This document shows positions 47,419 through 58,008 of a stretch of DNA of 64,000 bases, in pieces. Under the pieces are notes generated by a model that saw nothing but the letters and a program-made list of their open reading frames with translations, had not been told where the DNA came from and made no database searches. The stretch comes from Acorus gramineus. Taxonomy: Eukaryota > Streptophyta > Magnoliopsida > Acorales > Acoraceae. Every line of letters begins with the position of its first letter. Positions within the stretch are counted from its first letter, which is position 1. A program made the translations under genes and the position numbers. The stretch covers positions 12,038,311 through 12,102,310 of the forward strand of contig CM060854.1 of assembly GCA_030737835.1 (NCBI GenBank), written 5' to 3'.

Positions 47419-47922
47419 TCTATATACTAAGCGAAAGTATTTTCAAGTGTATGTAACATAATTTTACAATTTTACACCTAACAAATTTATTAAAGTCCAT
47501 TATAATTCAAAGTTAATATTTATTTTCCTAATCTTATCTTAAGATTTTAAATAGATAAATTAGATTTTATAAATTTAAATAAAACTAAATTCTCTAATAA
47601 TTAACTAAAAATATGGCATTTTTTAAATAAAATAAAATAATTTATGGGTACATTTTATTTGAATTTTTATTTTATTTATTTGTTGGTGGGTTGTTGAAAT
47701 TTATTGATATTTGGTGGATTTTATGAATTTGGGTGGGATCCATTTAATTTATTCTATTTTATATTATTTTAGTATAAAAATTCATTAAAATTAAAGGGAT
47801 TTGAATCATCAAATTATTTTATTTTAATTTAGTGTCGGTGGTTTTTATTTTTATGATTTATTAATATATCATATTATATATTTATTGTATTAGTTTTATT
47901 CACGCACATCGTGGAAAACTAG
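47419..47922 (+). mobile_element. Non-autonomous Helitron, 504 bp
   Basis: Starts TCTATATACTAAGCG after an A and ends CACGCACATCGTGGAAAACTAG before a T. That is the TC...CTAG layout, a short hairpin (CACG/CGTG) about 10 nt from the 3' end, and insertion between A and T, as expected of Helitrons. AT-rich inside; no protein. Confidence 0.75.
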
Positions 47923-48029
47923 TATTCTACAAACGTAATTATGTCAGGGGTTCAACGGTTAACGCGAAACAGTGGACCAGAAGAAATCATTTTTTAATCC
48001 AACACATGTTGCCAAAACGCAACTATCCA

Positions 48030-48143
48030 TTTTTCAAAATCCCATTTATAGCCCTCACACACAGACACTCTCTCTCCCCATCTGAGCCTGAGAAGCAACG
48101 AACATCCGATCGGATCGATCGACCCGCATACCTCTCTCAACCG
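48030..48143 (+). promoter_or_regulatory. Core promoter and leader of the gene at 48144
   Basis: A TATA-like ATTTATAG (48043-48050) stands about 100 nt before the ATG and is followed by a C/T-rich leader (CACACACAGACACTCTCTCTC). In-frame codons before 48144 have no ATG after the leader, which supports that start. Confidence 0.45.
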
Positions 48144-51100
48144 ATGCAAGAGACCGGCCTGTCGGCGCGTCGTTCGCCGGCGGCGACGGACACGGGAGAG
48201 GGCTTCTTCGATGACGTCGCCGCTGACGAGTCGAAGACAAGGAAGCAATCGACCCTCGCCGCGCGCGCCGCAAGGCAATGCGCCCGTATAGGCCCCGCCG
48301 GCCAGTGCGCCGCCGTCTCCCTCTTCTTCGTGATCATCGTCGCCTCCCTCGCCTCCAGATCCCGCGACATCGTCTGCATCGGCTCCGATCCGCTCTACCG
48401 GACCACCGGCCTCTTCAGCTCCCCCGCCGATGGCGTCGGGTCGGACTTCGGTTCCCTCGGCGTGCCTTGGTGTGAGTCCTCTCTCTCTCGCTTGCTCTCT
48501 CTTGTTAATGACGTGTTGAAGAAGTTTCTAGTGGATCTTTTTTTTTTCCATTTCGATTTGTGCTTGGACTTGTGTGATCTCTCGTTCTATTTTTATGCTC
48601 GATTGCACATTGTTGTTAGGGTTTTGGAGTAGATTTGCCGATGGAATAGAATAATATCGATACAGTTTTAAATTGTTCCTTTTTTTTTTTGTTTGGTTGG
48701 CAACTTGGCATATGTGTATTCAATATAGAATTTGTGGCAGCACTTAACTTTATGCCATCTCCAACCCTCATTCAAACCTATATCCAAATTTCACTAAAAA
48801 TTTGATTTAAAGTTTTATCCGATAGGGTGTGTCTTCAACCATCACTTTGTGTTTTACTCAAATCTTTTATAAAATGTAGAGTTGAATAAGTAAATAGCAT
48901 TTTGAAATTTGGGTAAAGGTTTGAGTTCTAACTTAATTTTGGTAAAAGTTTGAGTAAAAACTTGATTTTTTATGAGTATGAGTAAATAGTTGGAGAGATT
49001 TTTTTGGATGATTTTTACTCAAATATAAGTTTGAGTACACATTTGGGTATAAAATTGAAGAGGCTCCAAAAAGAAAAAGAATAAGTGTTTTGTGGCATTA
49101 AATAGCTGAATAAGCCTGTTCTACCTTTCTCTCTTGAATAGTATCATTCATCCAGTTCTATTTTAAATGGTTTTTGTCTTCCCCCGTTTGGATACAGGAT
49201 AAGACTTATTATTGGGTGTACAGTTATTCTAGCATAAATGGGTATAAATAAGGATAAAGTGATTTTGTGTTTGGTTGTGTTTTGAATTATTCTCGTTAGG
49301 AAACGTAATAATAAATTTTTTGTTGTTTGGGTAAAATGTGAATAAAGTGTGGATAAAGATTTATAAAAAGTGAAAAAATAATGATAGTTGATTTGACATG
49401 TGATTTATAATAGGTGATGACAGTTGATTTGATAGAGGGTCTACATATTTTTTGGGTGTAATAACTTTAATTTCAAGGGTTAGTTGGAATCCATATGCCA
49501 TTTTATACCAGTTTATTTTGACATAGGTTATATAGGTTATTTCCTGCATCCAAATAACAAAAAAGATCTATTCTGTTTTATTCTCACTTATTCTCTAGGC
49601 TATTCCATATCCAAACGGGGGAAGGTTCATTTTCCCAACCTAACAACGAGAATCAGAAAATGACCTACTCCACCCCTTATTCCATAAACAATCGTGTTAC
49701 ATGTTTCTGTAGAAGCCAGTTCTCATAAATAAGGAGATTTCTCCATCATTTTATTCATATTAAGGTGTTTATATATTGAATTGAATTGCGAGATCTAAAT
49801 TGTTTATTTTCTCATTGTTCTTCTGTTACTGATTGAAATTCACTTTATTATCCTTTATATCAAACCAATATGAATAAAAGAAGCAACATGACAGGGAGAG
49901 TGGAGAGAAACTATGAGAGTGGACTTGAACCGCTCACTATCTAATGGAAGTTCACTCAGTTTGTGGACACCAATTATTGGATTTTACTTAGCCCTTGCAT
50001 TTTGTTAGTCAATAAATGTGGATTTATTAGTGATTGATTCATTGCATTCAAATTCATGGATGAAATGGTAAAACTAACATATTATCTTGTAACATGATTT
50101 TATCGAAAATAGTAGTCTTTCACTTCTTGTTTTGAGGTGGGATTTAGTAAATGTTGGATCCCATCAGTGTTTGTCAATTCTTCAGTGTTATGAATGATCA
50201 CAAAATTTCACATGTTATTATACATGTGAAGTGACATATGTCAGTCCCTCATTAGGGAGTGACATACTAATGTGATTCAACACTAAATCCTATCCTCCTT
50301 GTTCAGTGCTTCTTGTTTGACATTAACTTTGTTAGCCTTTAGTATGAACTTCAAAAGTCCCACTTTGAATAGTGAAAGAACTATAGAAGTAGAAGCATAA
50401 CAAAGAGTAATCACTGAAATCGTTCTGAACCTCTCATTGCCTTGTGAAAATCTTTCACTTTGTGACCACCCACTATTGGGTTTTTCATGTTGTCAGTAAG
50501 TGAAAACACTGTGGACTTCTTTAATTTGTATATTCTGATAAAGGCAGATCGAAACATGGTAAAACTGTGGAATGGACATCAAAGGACCTTCTGAAAGGGT
50601 TAGAAGAGTTTGTCCCTATATATGAGACACGTCCAATCAAGAACAACATGTATGGGATGGGCTTCGATCACAGCTTTGGTCTCTGGTTCATCACAAGGTG
50701 GCTGAAACCTGATTTGATGATTGAGAGTGGCGCTTTTAAGGGTCATTCTACATGGGTCCTCAGGCAGGCAATGCCTGATAAGCCCATCATCTCGCTCTCA
50801 CCTCGCCACCCAGAGAAGTATCTGAAGAAGGGGCCTGCTTATGTTGATGGAAACTGCACGTACTATGCGGGGAAGGATTTCGTGGATTTTGGTAGCATGG
50901 ACTGGGCAAGCGTGATGAAGCGGCATGGGATTCAGGATCTCAGCCGGGTAGTCGTATTCTTCGATGACCATCAGAATGAACTGAAGAGGTATGCATATAT
51001 ATCTGGATTTCTAGTTTATATTAATCTTTTGTTACTCTGTGGAGTATAATTAACTTTATGGGTGATTTGATTTCATTGGCTCGTTCATTCATTGATGCTG

Positions 51101-52411
51101 CTCGTGCTGTTTTATATTTTGATTTACAGGTTGAAGCAGGCCTTGAAAGCTGGATTCCATAACCTTGTTTTTGAGGATAACTATGATACTGGAACAGGCG
51201 ACCATTATTCATTGAGGCAGATATGTGATCAGTTCTACATTCGAGGTGCATGATTTCACATTTGCTTTTTTCAAGTTTCATTACACATGCATTATTGCTA
51301 GCCTGTTGTGTCCATATGATGTTCTTCAACAAAACGGTTTATATATCCACAATTGGCTGATATCGGATCACTAAAGATATTTTTATGTCACGGATCATTA
51401 GTTGTTTATGTATCCACATTGTCACCACACTGGATCATTAGCTGAGAAAATTTCTTCAAGTGACTATCTGAAAGAATGTTTTCTAAGTAAATATTTTCTA
51501 GTTTATCCCCAGAGTCTGGATCTCCATAAGAACACTGTAGTTGAACTCCAACCATTATCTTATTCAAGCTTTTGGAATTAAGAAACCTCAGTTATATTCT
51601 TTAAATAACCTCAGAGTTCCTTTTATCAGAGAATACACTCTGCTACTTAAATACTTATTTTCTCTAATGAAAATATACCCAAAAGTTTCAGGAGTACTGC
51701 CACATTTAGAAAATATCATGGAGTACAGTTGCCATTTTCATGAACTAGGGAGCTGCAAAATTTCACTAATTTCGACCATGCCAAGAGCCGAAGCATAAAG
51801 CAACCCCTATTTAGTTATTAATATTATTCTCATACTTCCTGTGTGTATATGGTTAACAAGTCTAAGTGGATGCCCATTTCTTGTTGATTAATGAAGAGCG
51901 GCCAATAAGATCTATGTGACTAAAACAACAAGTGGTGATTATATGGATTCTCTCTCCAAATATTGACCTTCATTTGCCATCTTCTGCAGGAGGTGGTCAC
52001 AGCTGCTTTGGAGATAGCGATGAAGCTCGCATCAGAGCAAAACGAAAAAAGTTCTGGGAGAAGGCTGTCAACATAGAAGAACTGTGCGGGAAGGGTGGTG
52101 AAGCTTGGTGGGGTGTCAGGGGGCACACGAGGGACGATTTCAACCACAGCAACAAAGCCATCTCATATGCTGAACATTTCCAGAACAGCAGGTTCATGGA
52201 ATCAGTGCTGGACGTGTACTGGGAACTCCCTCCTGTCGCTGGTCCATCTCTGACTCATCAGACAAGATACGATCCAGCCCGAGTGTCCGAGCCTATCATC
52301 GAAGATGGAAGATATGGTTTGTTTCAGAGGCTGGGATTGACAAGGCTCGAGGCCTCTGTGTTCAACGGTTACACTGAGATGGTGTATGTTCAGATATCAC
52401 CCCCCAAATAG
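48144..52411 (+). CDS. Plant type II membrane protein with methyltransferase-like domain, function unknown
   Basis: Four exons, 48144-48471, 50544-50988, 51130-51245 and 51990-52411, join in frame to 436 residues. A short charged N-terminus is followed by one membrane segment (about 55-71, AAVSLFFVIIVASLA), then a large domain with FGLWFITRWLKPDLMIESG (154-172), GAFKGHSTW (172-180) resembling a SAM-binding motif I, LSPRHPEKYL, FFDDHQNELKR (248-258), a YDTGTGDHYSLRQICDQFY block across exon 3, and a conserved C-terminus (WELPPVAGPSLTHQTRYDP). I recognise this as a plant-wide conserved protein of unknown role. The topology suggests Golgi or ER with the large domain in the lumen; a methyltransferase-like fold is inference. 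Acceptor of exon 2 is ATAAAG|GC: the nearby GCAG would break the frame. Exon 1 is very GC-rich; later exons are not, a 5'-to-3' GC fall common in monocots. Confidence 0.88.
48753..49066. mobile_element. Shorter copy of the Tourist-like MITE, in intron 1
   Basis: Starts TGCCATCTCCAACCCTCATT and ends AATTGAAGAGGCTC, with ATCACTTTGTGTTTTACTCAAATC and TTTGAGTA-ACATTTGGGTAT as in 44874-45505. The left flank has TTA; the right flank does not match, so it is older or rearranged. Confidence 0.65.
49178..49624. mobile_element. MITE with 17-bp perfect ends CTTCCCCCGTTTGGATA, in intron 1
   Basis: Perfect 17-bp terminal inverted repeats (CTTCCCCCGTTTGGATA and its complement) enclose 447 bp of AT-rich sequence. 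Related decayed copies lie at 19620-20015 and 41215-41360. The target repeat is not clear, so I do not name the superfamily. Confidence 0.75.
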
Positions 52412-53250
52412 TCAGGCAGAGGTACTTCTCGTGGCGCCTTTTTTTTCTTTTCTCCCTCACTAGTCACAACTCCCTGTATGACTGACTGTTTAGTCTCTTG
52501 AACTTGAGTTTTATACATACATGCTCCTTGATAATTCATTACATTTCCTGGATCATTTGTCTAAGTACTTGTGCAAATAGTTTACATTTTACATTCAAAC
52601 GAGAATTTTATAAGATTCTTGTAGATTCATTCACTCTCATTATTCAGAGCAGAATCAGCAGATGCAGTCGTCCATAGCACAGCCATCACTTTTCTTTTGA
52701 GTGTTTTCATAAAAAAAAAAAAAGTACATACTTAATAAATTGTATGCATACAATTTTATATTTTTTTTAGTGATACAATATAATAATATATATAATAAAC
52801 TCAATTTCAATTTACGTTCTATTAGAAATTTCATATTGAATGTATCAAGGCCCTTGGTCAGTGCATGTAATAAAAACATATATGGGATATCCCTAATTGC
52901 TTGTTACACAAAAATAAAAAATCAAAGTGTTTCATTTAACCAAAAAATAAAAAATAAACATATACCAATGTTAACACGTTAGGATTACACGCAAGGACTG
53001 ATTTATTCATAATAGGAGCTAATAGTTTGTATATACATGTACTAATAAAAACAAAATGAGTTACATCAATCTGAAACCGTCAAATCACCATCAGACGACC
53101 GACAAACAACGAACCAATTCGATTCCGTACCTTCCACAGACACGTCAGCACCCACCATAACGAAATCCGCGTGTATACGTACGGCCGATCAAACCTTCCA
53201 TAAAAAGAGATTAAAAAAAATTTTAAATTGCCAAAAAAAATTCTGGACCG
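52412..53250. other. Converging 3' regions of the membrane-protein and ARM genes
   Basis: Contains the 3' end of the gene on the plus strand and that of the ARM gene on the minus strand; AT-rich with A runs. 53075-53200 is more GC-balanced and includes ACACGTCAGCA and TACGTACGG, but no gene or element is supported. Confidence 0.4.
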
Positions 53251-54162
53251 TCAGATCCCGAAGTCATCGGCAAAATCCAGCCGTCCGTTCTCTCGGAGCG
53301 CCTTCAATAGCTGCCCTCCCTTCCTCCTCCCCCTGGCGGAGCACTCCCCCTGCATCGCCAAAACCACCGCCCTCGCCACCGCCGCCACCGCCGCATCATC
53401 TCCGCCTCCTCCTCCGCCGCCGCAGTAGACGACGGCGAGCGCCCCGATCGCGCTCTCCCTCCCCCTCCCGGCCATCTTCCCCACCGCCTCCACCAGCGCC
53501 GGCACCGCCAGATCGTTCCCCCTCAGCTCTGCCGCCCCCTCCGCCGTCGTGCACATCAGCTCAATCGCCGCAAGAGCCCTCTCTGCCGCCGCGTCTCCCG
53601 CCGCCACCGCCTCCAAAGCCGCCGCCAGCGCCCCCGCCTCCACCGCCGGCCTCCGGTTCCCCTCCGCAAGGAGCAGCGCCAGCAGCACCCTCGCCGCCGC
53701 CCGCGCCGTCGAGTGGTCCCTCAGCGCGGCGACCACGGAGGCCATCACCGCCGGGGGGCAGGCAGCGGAGGGATCGCCGTCCGGGACGAGTGAGCGGTCG
53801 AGGAGGCGGAGGGCGGGACCTGGGGCGCCGGATCGGAAGTGTAAGTCGGCGGACTGGAAGAGATCGGAGGAGGGGTTTTGAGGAGGGGGGGAGGAGGGGG
53901 GATGTTGGAGAGGGAAGCGCCATTGAGTGAAGCTTTGGGAGGTGGAGGAGGAGGAGGAGGAGGAGGAGGGGAGAGGGGGAGGATGGGGTGGGGCGGAGGG
54001 AGGCGGAGAGGGGGCGGAGGGAGGCGGAGAGGGGGCGGAGAGAGGCGGAGGAGGGGGAGGGGAGGAGGAGGTGGGGCTGAGGACGGTTTGGGTGCATTGG
54101 CGGAAGATGCCGCAGGAGAAGAGGGGCTTCAGCTTCGGGTGGTGGTGGTGATGGTGTTTCAT
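53251..54162 (-). CDS. ARM-repeat protein (related to plant U-box ARM regions), intronless
   Basis: 303 residues in one exon on the minus strand. N-terminus: His run, then PLFSCGIFRQCTQTVLSP, a motif I associate with a small group of plant ARM-repeat proteins, then a Pro/Ser-rich low-complexity stretch (35-72). From about 98 an alpha-helical region of ARM-like repeats rich in Ala and Leu follows (ARAAARVLLALLLAEGNRRP, AIELMCTTAEGAAELRG, AIGALAVVYCGGG). It ends MQGECSARGRRKGGQLLKAL, resembling the C-terminal ARM end of PUB-type E3 ligases, but no U-box is present. Very high GC3 and Gly/Pro codon repeats. Likely a protein-interaction role, perhaps in ubiquitin signalling; that is inference. The long plus-strand frames here are shadows. 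Confidence 0.8.
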   Translation of the reverse strand: MKHHHHHHPKLKPLFSCGIFRQCTQTVLSPTSSSPPPPPPLSAPSPPPSAPSPPPSAPPHPPPLPSSSSSSSSTSQSFTQWRFPLQHPPSSPPPQNPSSDLFQSADLHFRSGAPGPALRLLDRSLVPDGDPSAACPPAVMASVVAALRDHSTARAAARVLLALLLAEGNRRPAVEAGALAAALEAVAAGDAAAERALAAIELMCTTAEGAAELRGNDLAVPALVEAVGKMAGRGRESAIGALAVVYCGGGGGGGDDAAVAAVARAVVLAMQGECSARGRRKGGQLLKALRENGRLDFADDFGI

Positions 54163-54480
54163 CAGTGGCAGTTTTGGAGTTTTGGGGACTTTTAGGGGGA
54201 GACTGTTTTGAGTGGATAAGGTGTGGTGTTTTTATGAGAGAATGATTCATCAGGGAAGTAGTAATACTTGTAGAGGGGGGTGGGGGGTGGCGTTGATGGA
54301 GGGTTATTCTACGCATGCCTTATGATGCACTCGCTTTGTTTCTGTGAAGCAGAGACGTTGGATCGGTGGAACATATGGTGTCATTTTGTTCGTGATAGCT
54401 GCTGGTCTGAAGGGTACGTACGGTTAGAGTTGGTTGAGTTTTGGTTGAACCACACAAAGGATCCGTTGGTGACGGAACAA
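54163..54480 (-). promoter_or_regulatory. Upstream region of the ARM gene
   Basis: Minus-strand upstream DNA with a GT-rich patch at 54273-54295; a TATA-like CATAAAAACACC on the minus strand (about 54224-54235) lies about 65-70 nt before the ATG. No other signal is clear. Confidence 0.3.
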
Positions 54481-54482
54481 AT

Positions 54483-54720
54483 GGGAAATGTCCATATAAC
54501 CCCCCACAATGTTGCTAAAATCTAAATAACCCCCCCCCCCCCCCCCCCCCCGGAAATTTAACAAAAATTCAAAAAAAAAAACTGAGTTAAAAAAAAAATG
54601 ATAGAAATAATATTCTATTATGTTAACTCACCATAATTCTAAATACACAGATAAGTCTATGCAAACTGTTAAAAACTCAAATAACCCCATGATAAAGATG
54701 ATTTTAACCCTCCTGTGTTA
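54483..54720. mobile_element. End of a MULE-like foldback family (ATCCATATAACCCCC)
   Basis: GGGAAATGTCCATATAACCCCCC, AATCTAAATAACCCC and CAAATAACCCCATGATAAAGATGATTTTAACCCTC occur in the same order as GGGAAAAATCCATACAACCCCC...GATTTTACCCTC at 63735-64000. The opposite end is not found, so this copy is partial. Confidence 0.45.
54530..54551 (+). repeat. Run of 22 C
   Basis: Uninterrupted C22 (G22 on the other strand), able to form G-quadruplex or i-motif structures and prone to length error in sequencing. It lies within a MITE end. Confidence 0.95.
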
Positions 54721-55870
54721 GAACTTAACTTCTTCCACATTGTCATTGGTTTTCACTCACCCGATCATTGGGGGAGTCGACTGTTGTGTAGCCCTCTCGA
54801 TTGTTACCACATCCACACTTGACTCATGTTTGTTAAGTTGAATTTTTTTTATGGAAATTTGTGAAAATAACCCTGTAAATTGTTTTATTGCATGATTAAT
54901 CCAACATCCATTTTAACTGTAGATTTTAACCTTTGACCCGATTAGCACTTCCACAACAACGATGATTGTTTTTTTTTTTTAAGAGACCTTATTTATATAT
55001 CATGCCTCCTTTGTTTTTTATGATAGGATTAAGACAAAAATTAAATTAAGATAAGATTTCAAATTTCACATAAGATTTTATCTGACCTTACCTTAATTTT
55101 AAAATCTTATACAATTTGAAATTTAAAATTCTTCTTTGTAAGATTGAGAGGCAATTCAAAATTTAGTTTTTATTACAATATTATTTATTAAAATTTAATA
55201 TTTATTTGAAAAATACAATTCAAATTTAAATTTTATCTCAATCATTTATTAATCTCATTTGTTAAGATTTTATATGAATCCTATCTGATCAAGTAAATTT
55301 AAATTCAAATAAAATCTTAATAAATAATAAGAAAACAATATAAATCATGTCTCAAAAAAGATGTGATATATAAATCACCCATTATGTAAAACAAATTTAA
55401 AAAATACAGCAGATGACTTTCATGCATAACTGGGAGGCGTGATATATAAATCACGTCGCTTATAGGGAAAAAAAAAAAAAAAACTCAACCACTGCTAACA
55501 TGGCAGTGCTGAGTTATAATTTACAATTAAAATAGAGGTGAGGTTAAACTTGAAATAAAAGAAAATTTCACTGTTATTTTTGCTATTTACCCTATTATGG
55601 TTTAATATAGACAAGATACATGTTTAGATCAATTTCGCATCTTAAAATAGAAAAAAAGCTAAATATTGACCCAAACACGGATTTCATGTTTGTGTCCTAA
55701 AATAACACAACAAGAATTTGAAAAACCATATATATAAACAAAAACAATGGTTTTTAAAAGATAAATATAAAATGCAGGATTATAAGAATAAGTTTTTTTT
55801 ATCTCATCAAGTCATTACTAGTTCTCCATTGAATGGGCACGACTAACCACTAGCTAACCACTAGCTCTTA
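54721..55870. other. AT-rich intergenic DNA with an inverted pair around TGATATATAAATCACG
   Basis: TTATTTATATATCATGCCTCC (54987) and GGAGGCGTGATATATAAATCACG (55433) are inverted to one another and could mark a decayed 480-bp element; a third GTGATATATAAATCACC is at 55364. No gene. Confidence 0.35.
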
Positions 55871-56038
55871 CTAGTTTTTAGCCACACATGATGTGCGTGA
55901 AAAATAAAAAAAATTAAAACGATTTTCATAAACCAGCACCCTTATTTTTTCAACCCATTTATATGTTATTAAATATAATACGGTTTTAAGTTTTATATAA
56001 AACAATATATATAGAAAACACAGAAAGAATACTATAGA
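55871..56038 (-). mobile_element. Possible 168-bp Helitron (minus)
   Basis: On the minus strand it starts TCTATAGTATTCTTTC and ends CACGCACATCATGTGTGGCTAAAAACTAG, inserted between A and T, with a hairpin-forming CACATCATGTG near the end. Very short, so coincidence is possible. Confidence 0.45.
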
Positions 56039-57029
56039 TTATATTAACTAGTAGTTTGAAGTGAGGAATAAAAACCAAGCGTACTGTGTGGACGAATATG
56101 TTCTCTGTTCAATGAAGAAGACCGAGGCTAGAGTTGTACTCTATTTTCTTAAGACTTTATTCACCCTGCTCTGGTGCTCACGGATGCTAGGGATAGTCTC
56201 CTAGGATACAACGGTCAGACGTCATGTGGTAGCAGCACTTCAAACCACAAGACCAACTAGCCCACTATTGTGTATGACTCTCTCTCGGACACACTGAACT
56301 GGACTGGATGCAATAAATAATACGCAAGAACTGGAAGGACTTAGTGACTTCGATGGTCTTCAAAATTTAGGGACTGAGTGGTTTTTGTAGAGGAGAAAAC
56401 TGTTGAAGAGACTATTGGAGGCACGTATTCATGTATTCAATTTTTCACTGAAACGGAGCTTAAGGCATCCCTTCTTCAAGCAACTAATGGCTAGATCATA
56501 ACCGTCGATCCAACGGCCCATATAGCATCTGACGTTTCTTTCATCAGACGGTTCAAATTGCTTCTACTCAAAATGATCTCCACTATCTGATTTGACAAAA
56601 AGTCAAAAAAAAAAGGGTACAGTTCCTAGCGGCGATGCGTATGTGCGAAGTGCCAAGTGCACCTCTAAAACGCCCACGCGCGCGCTGATGCTATGCACCA
56701 CCCCGCATGGAAAGGTCCACCATAGGGTGTCCATAAAAAACAATTCACTAGAGTACAATGAGCCCATCCTTCAATACTTTTTTTCAACAACCAATATGAG
56801 ACTATTACTTTTTCTTCTCCAATCACTAACCATTTTCACCATGTTATTGGAAGAACTTTGGATCCAATTTTCTCATTCACCCAAAATCGATTTTGAGATT
56901 GTAAATATACTACGTTTATCTCCTCGACTAGAAAAACGCAATCCAATAGGTTTTCACTAAAAATAATTAGTAGAACCCAAAAAATGGTCAAAACCCAAAT
57001 TTTTCCAACAATATATGCAATATAATATT

Positions 57030-57030
<1 letters not shown>
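56039..57030. other. Intergenic DNA, nothing identified
   Basis: 56060-56420 is of more even base composition and may derive from an unrecognised element, but no reading frame, ends or repeats support a call. 56592-56960 has an open frame with no recognisable domain. Confidence 0.4.
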
Positions 57031-57061
<31 letters not shown>

Positions 57062-57070
57062 TATATATAT
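57031..57070 (+). repeat. (CATA)n(CA)n(TA)n microsatellite
   Basis: CATACATACATA, about ten CA and five TA units in a row, directly before the long-TIR MITE that begins at 57071. Confidence 0.9.
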
Positions 57071-57718
57071 GAAAAATGACCCAAAAAAATCTCATAAAAG
57101 TTAAAGAAATACTCAAATTAGTCACTTTTTAAAATTATATAAAAAAAATCTCATTTCATGATTTTGAAAACTATTCTACACCTCTTAACTTTATTAAAAT
57201 ATTTCACAAGTTTTGATTTTGTTAAAATATTTCATATATTCTCATGCAAAATTATTTTACTGTAAATTATTTATCATTAGGTGGATTCTGTGAGACATGT
57301 ACCAATATAATTTAAGTTTTTGATGATGGACTCCCTTAAATGTTGATGCTTCTTTAAAAAAATGGATATATGCCAATGACACCATAAAAATATTTGAATA
57401 AGGATTTATAGCATTATAATATCACCTACTTCATTTGGACATAGCACATATTCAAATTATATATTATGATTATTCACATTGAAAAATGATAAGCAACATA
57501 ACGTAAGATACAATAGATTGTTGTTTTGTAAGAAAAATAGGTTTTTGGTGTGGAATAACCCAATAAAGGTTAGAGGCATGTTAAATATCTAATTACATAA
57601 GTGTAGATTAGTTTTTTGAGTTTCTAAAATTTTGAAATGGGATTTTTTTTTGTATAATTTTAAAAAGATACCAATTTGGGTATTTTTTTACTTTTAGGAG
57701 ATTTTTTCATCATTTTAG
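57071..57718. mobile_element. Long-TIR MITE, about 650 bp, Mutator-like
   Basis: About 90 bp at each end are inverted copies: AAATGACCCAAAAAAATCTC and TTAAAATTATA-AAAAAAATC on the left against GATTTTTTTTTGTATAATTTTAAAAAG and GGAGATTTTTTCATCATTTT on the right. Long TIRs and AT-rich core fit a MULE-type MITE; the target repeat is not clear. Confidence 0.6.
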
Positions 57719-58008
57719 TATTAAATAAATATTAATAAAATTTGTTATGAAATTAGAAATGAATTGAATATGTTATGATTAGAAAATGATTTTTTTTGTA
57801 TGTATACCTCTCAATTAGTTTTATATTATTAAAAATTTTCATTTGAAACTGTCAAACCACTAATACTATTCAAATGAGTTAAAAAACAATATTATACACA
57901 ATTTAAACAAATTTTTTTTAGGATTTGGAGCCCATGTGGAGGCCCTAGGCCGCCTTGTTAGGGTATGTGGTGGGTTGGCCCAAACTATAATGATTTTACT
58001 TTGAGTAC

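Noticed and set aside
53561-54316. 251-codon minus-strand frame overlapping the ARM gene
   Set aside because: Pro/Ser/Arg/Gly-rich alternate frame of GC-rich coding DNA; the 303-codon frame has the recognisable motifs.
56592-56960. 122-codon frame
   Set aside because: No domain, no homologue I recognise, and AT-rich composition like the surrounding intergenic DNA.
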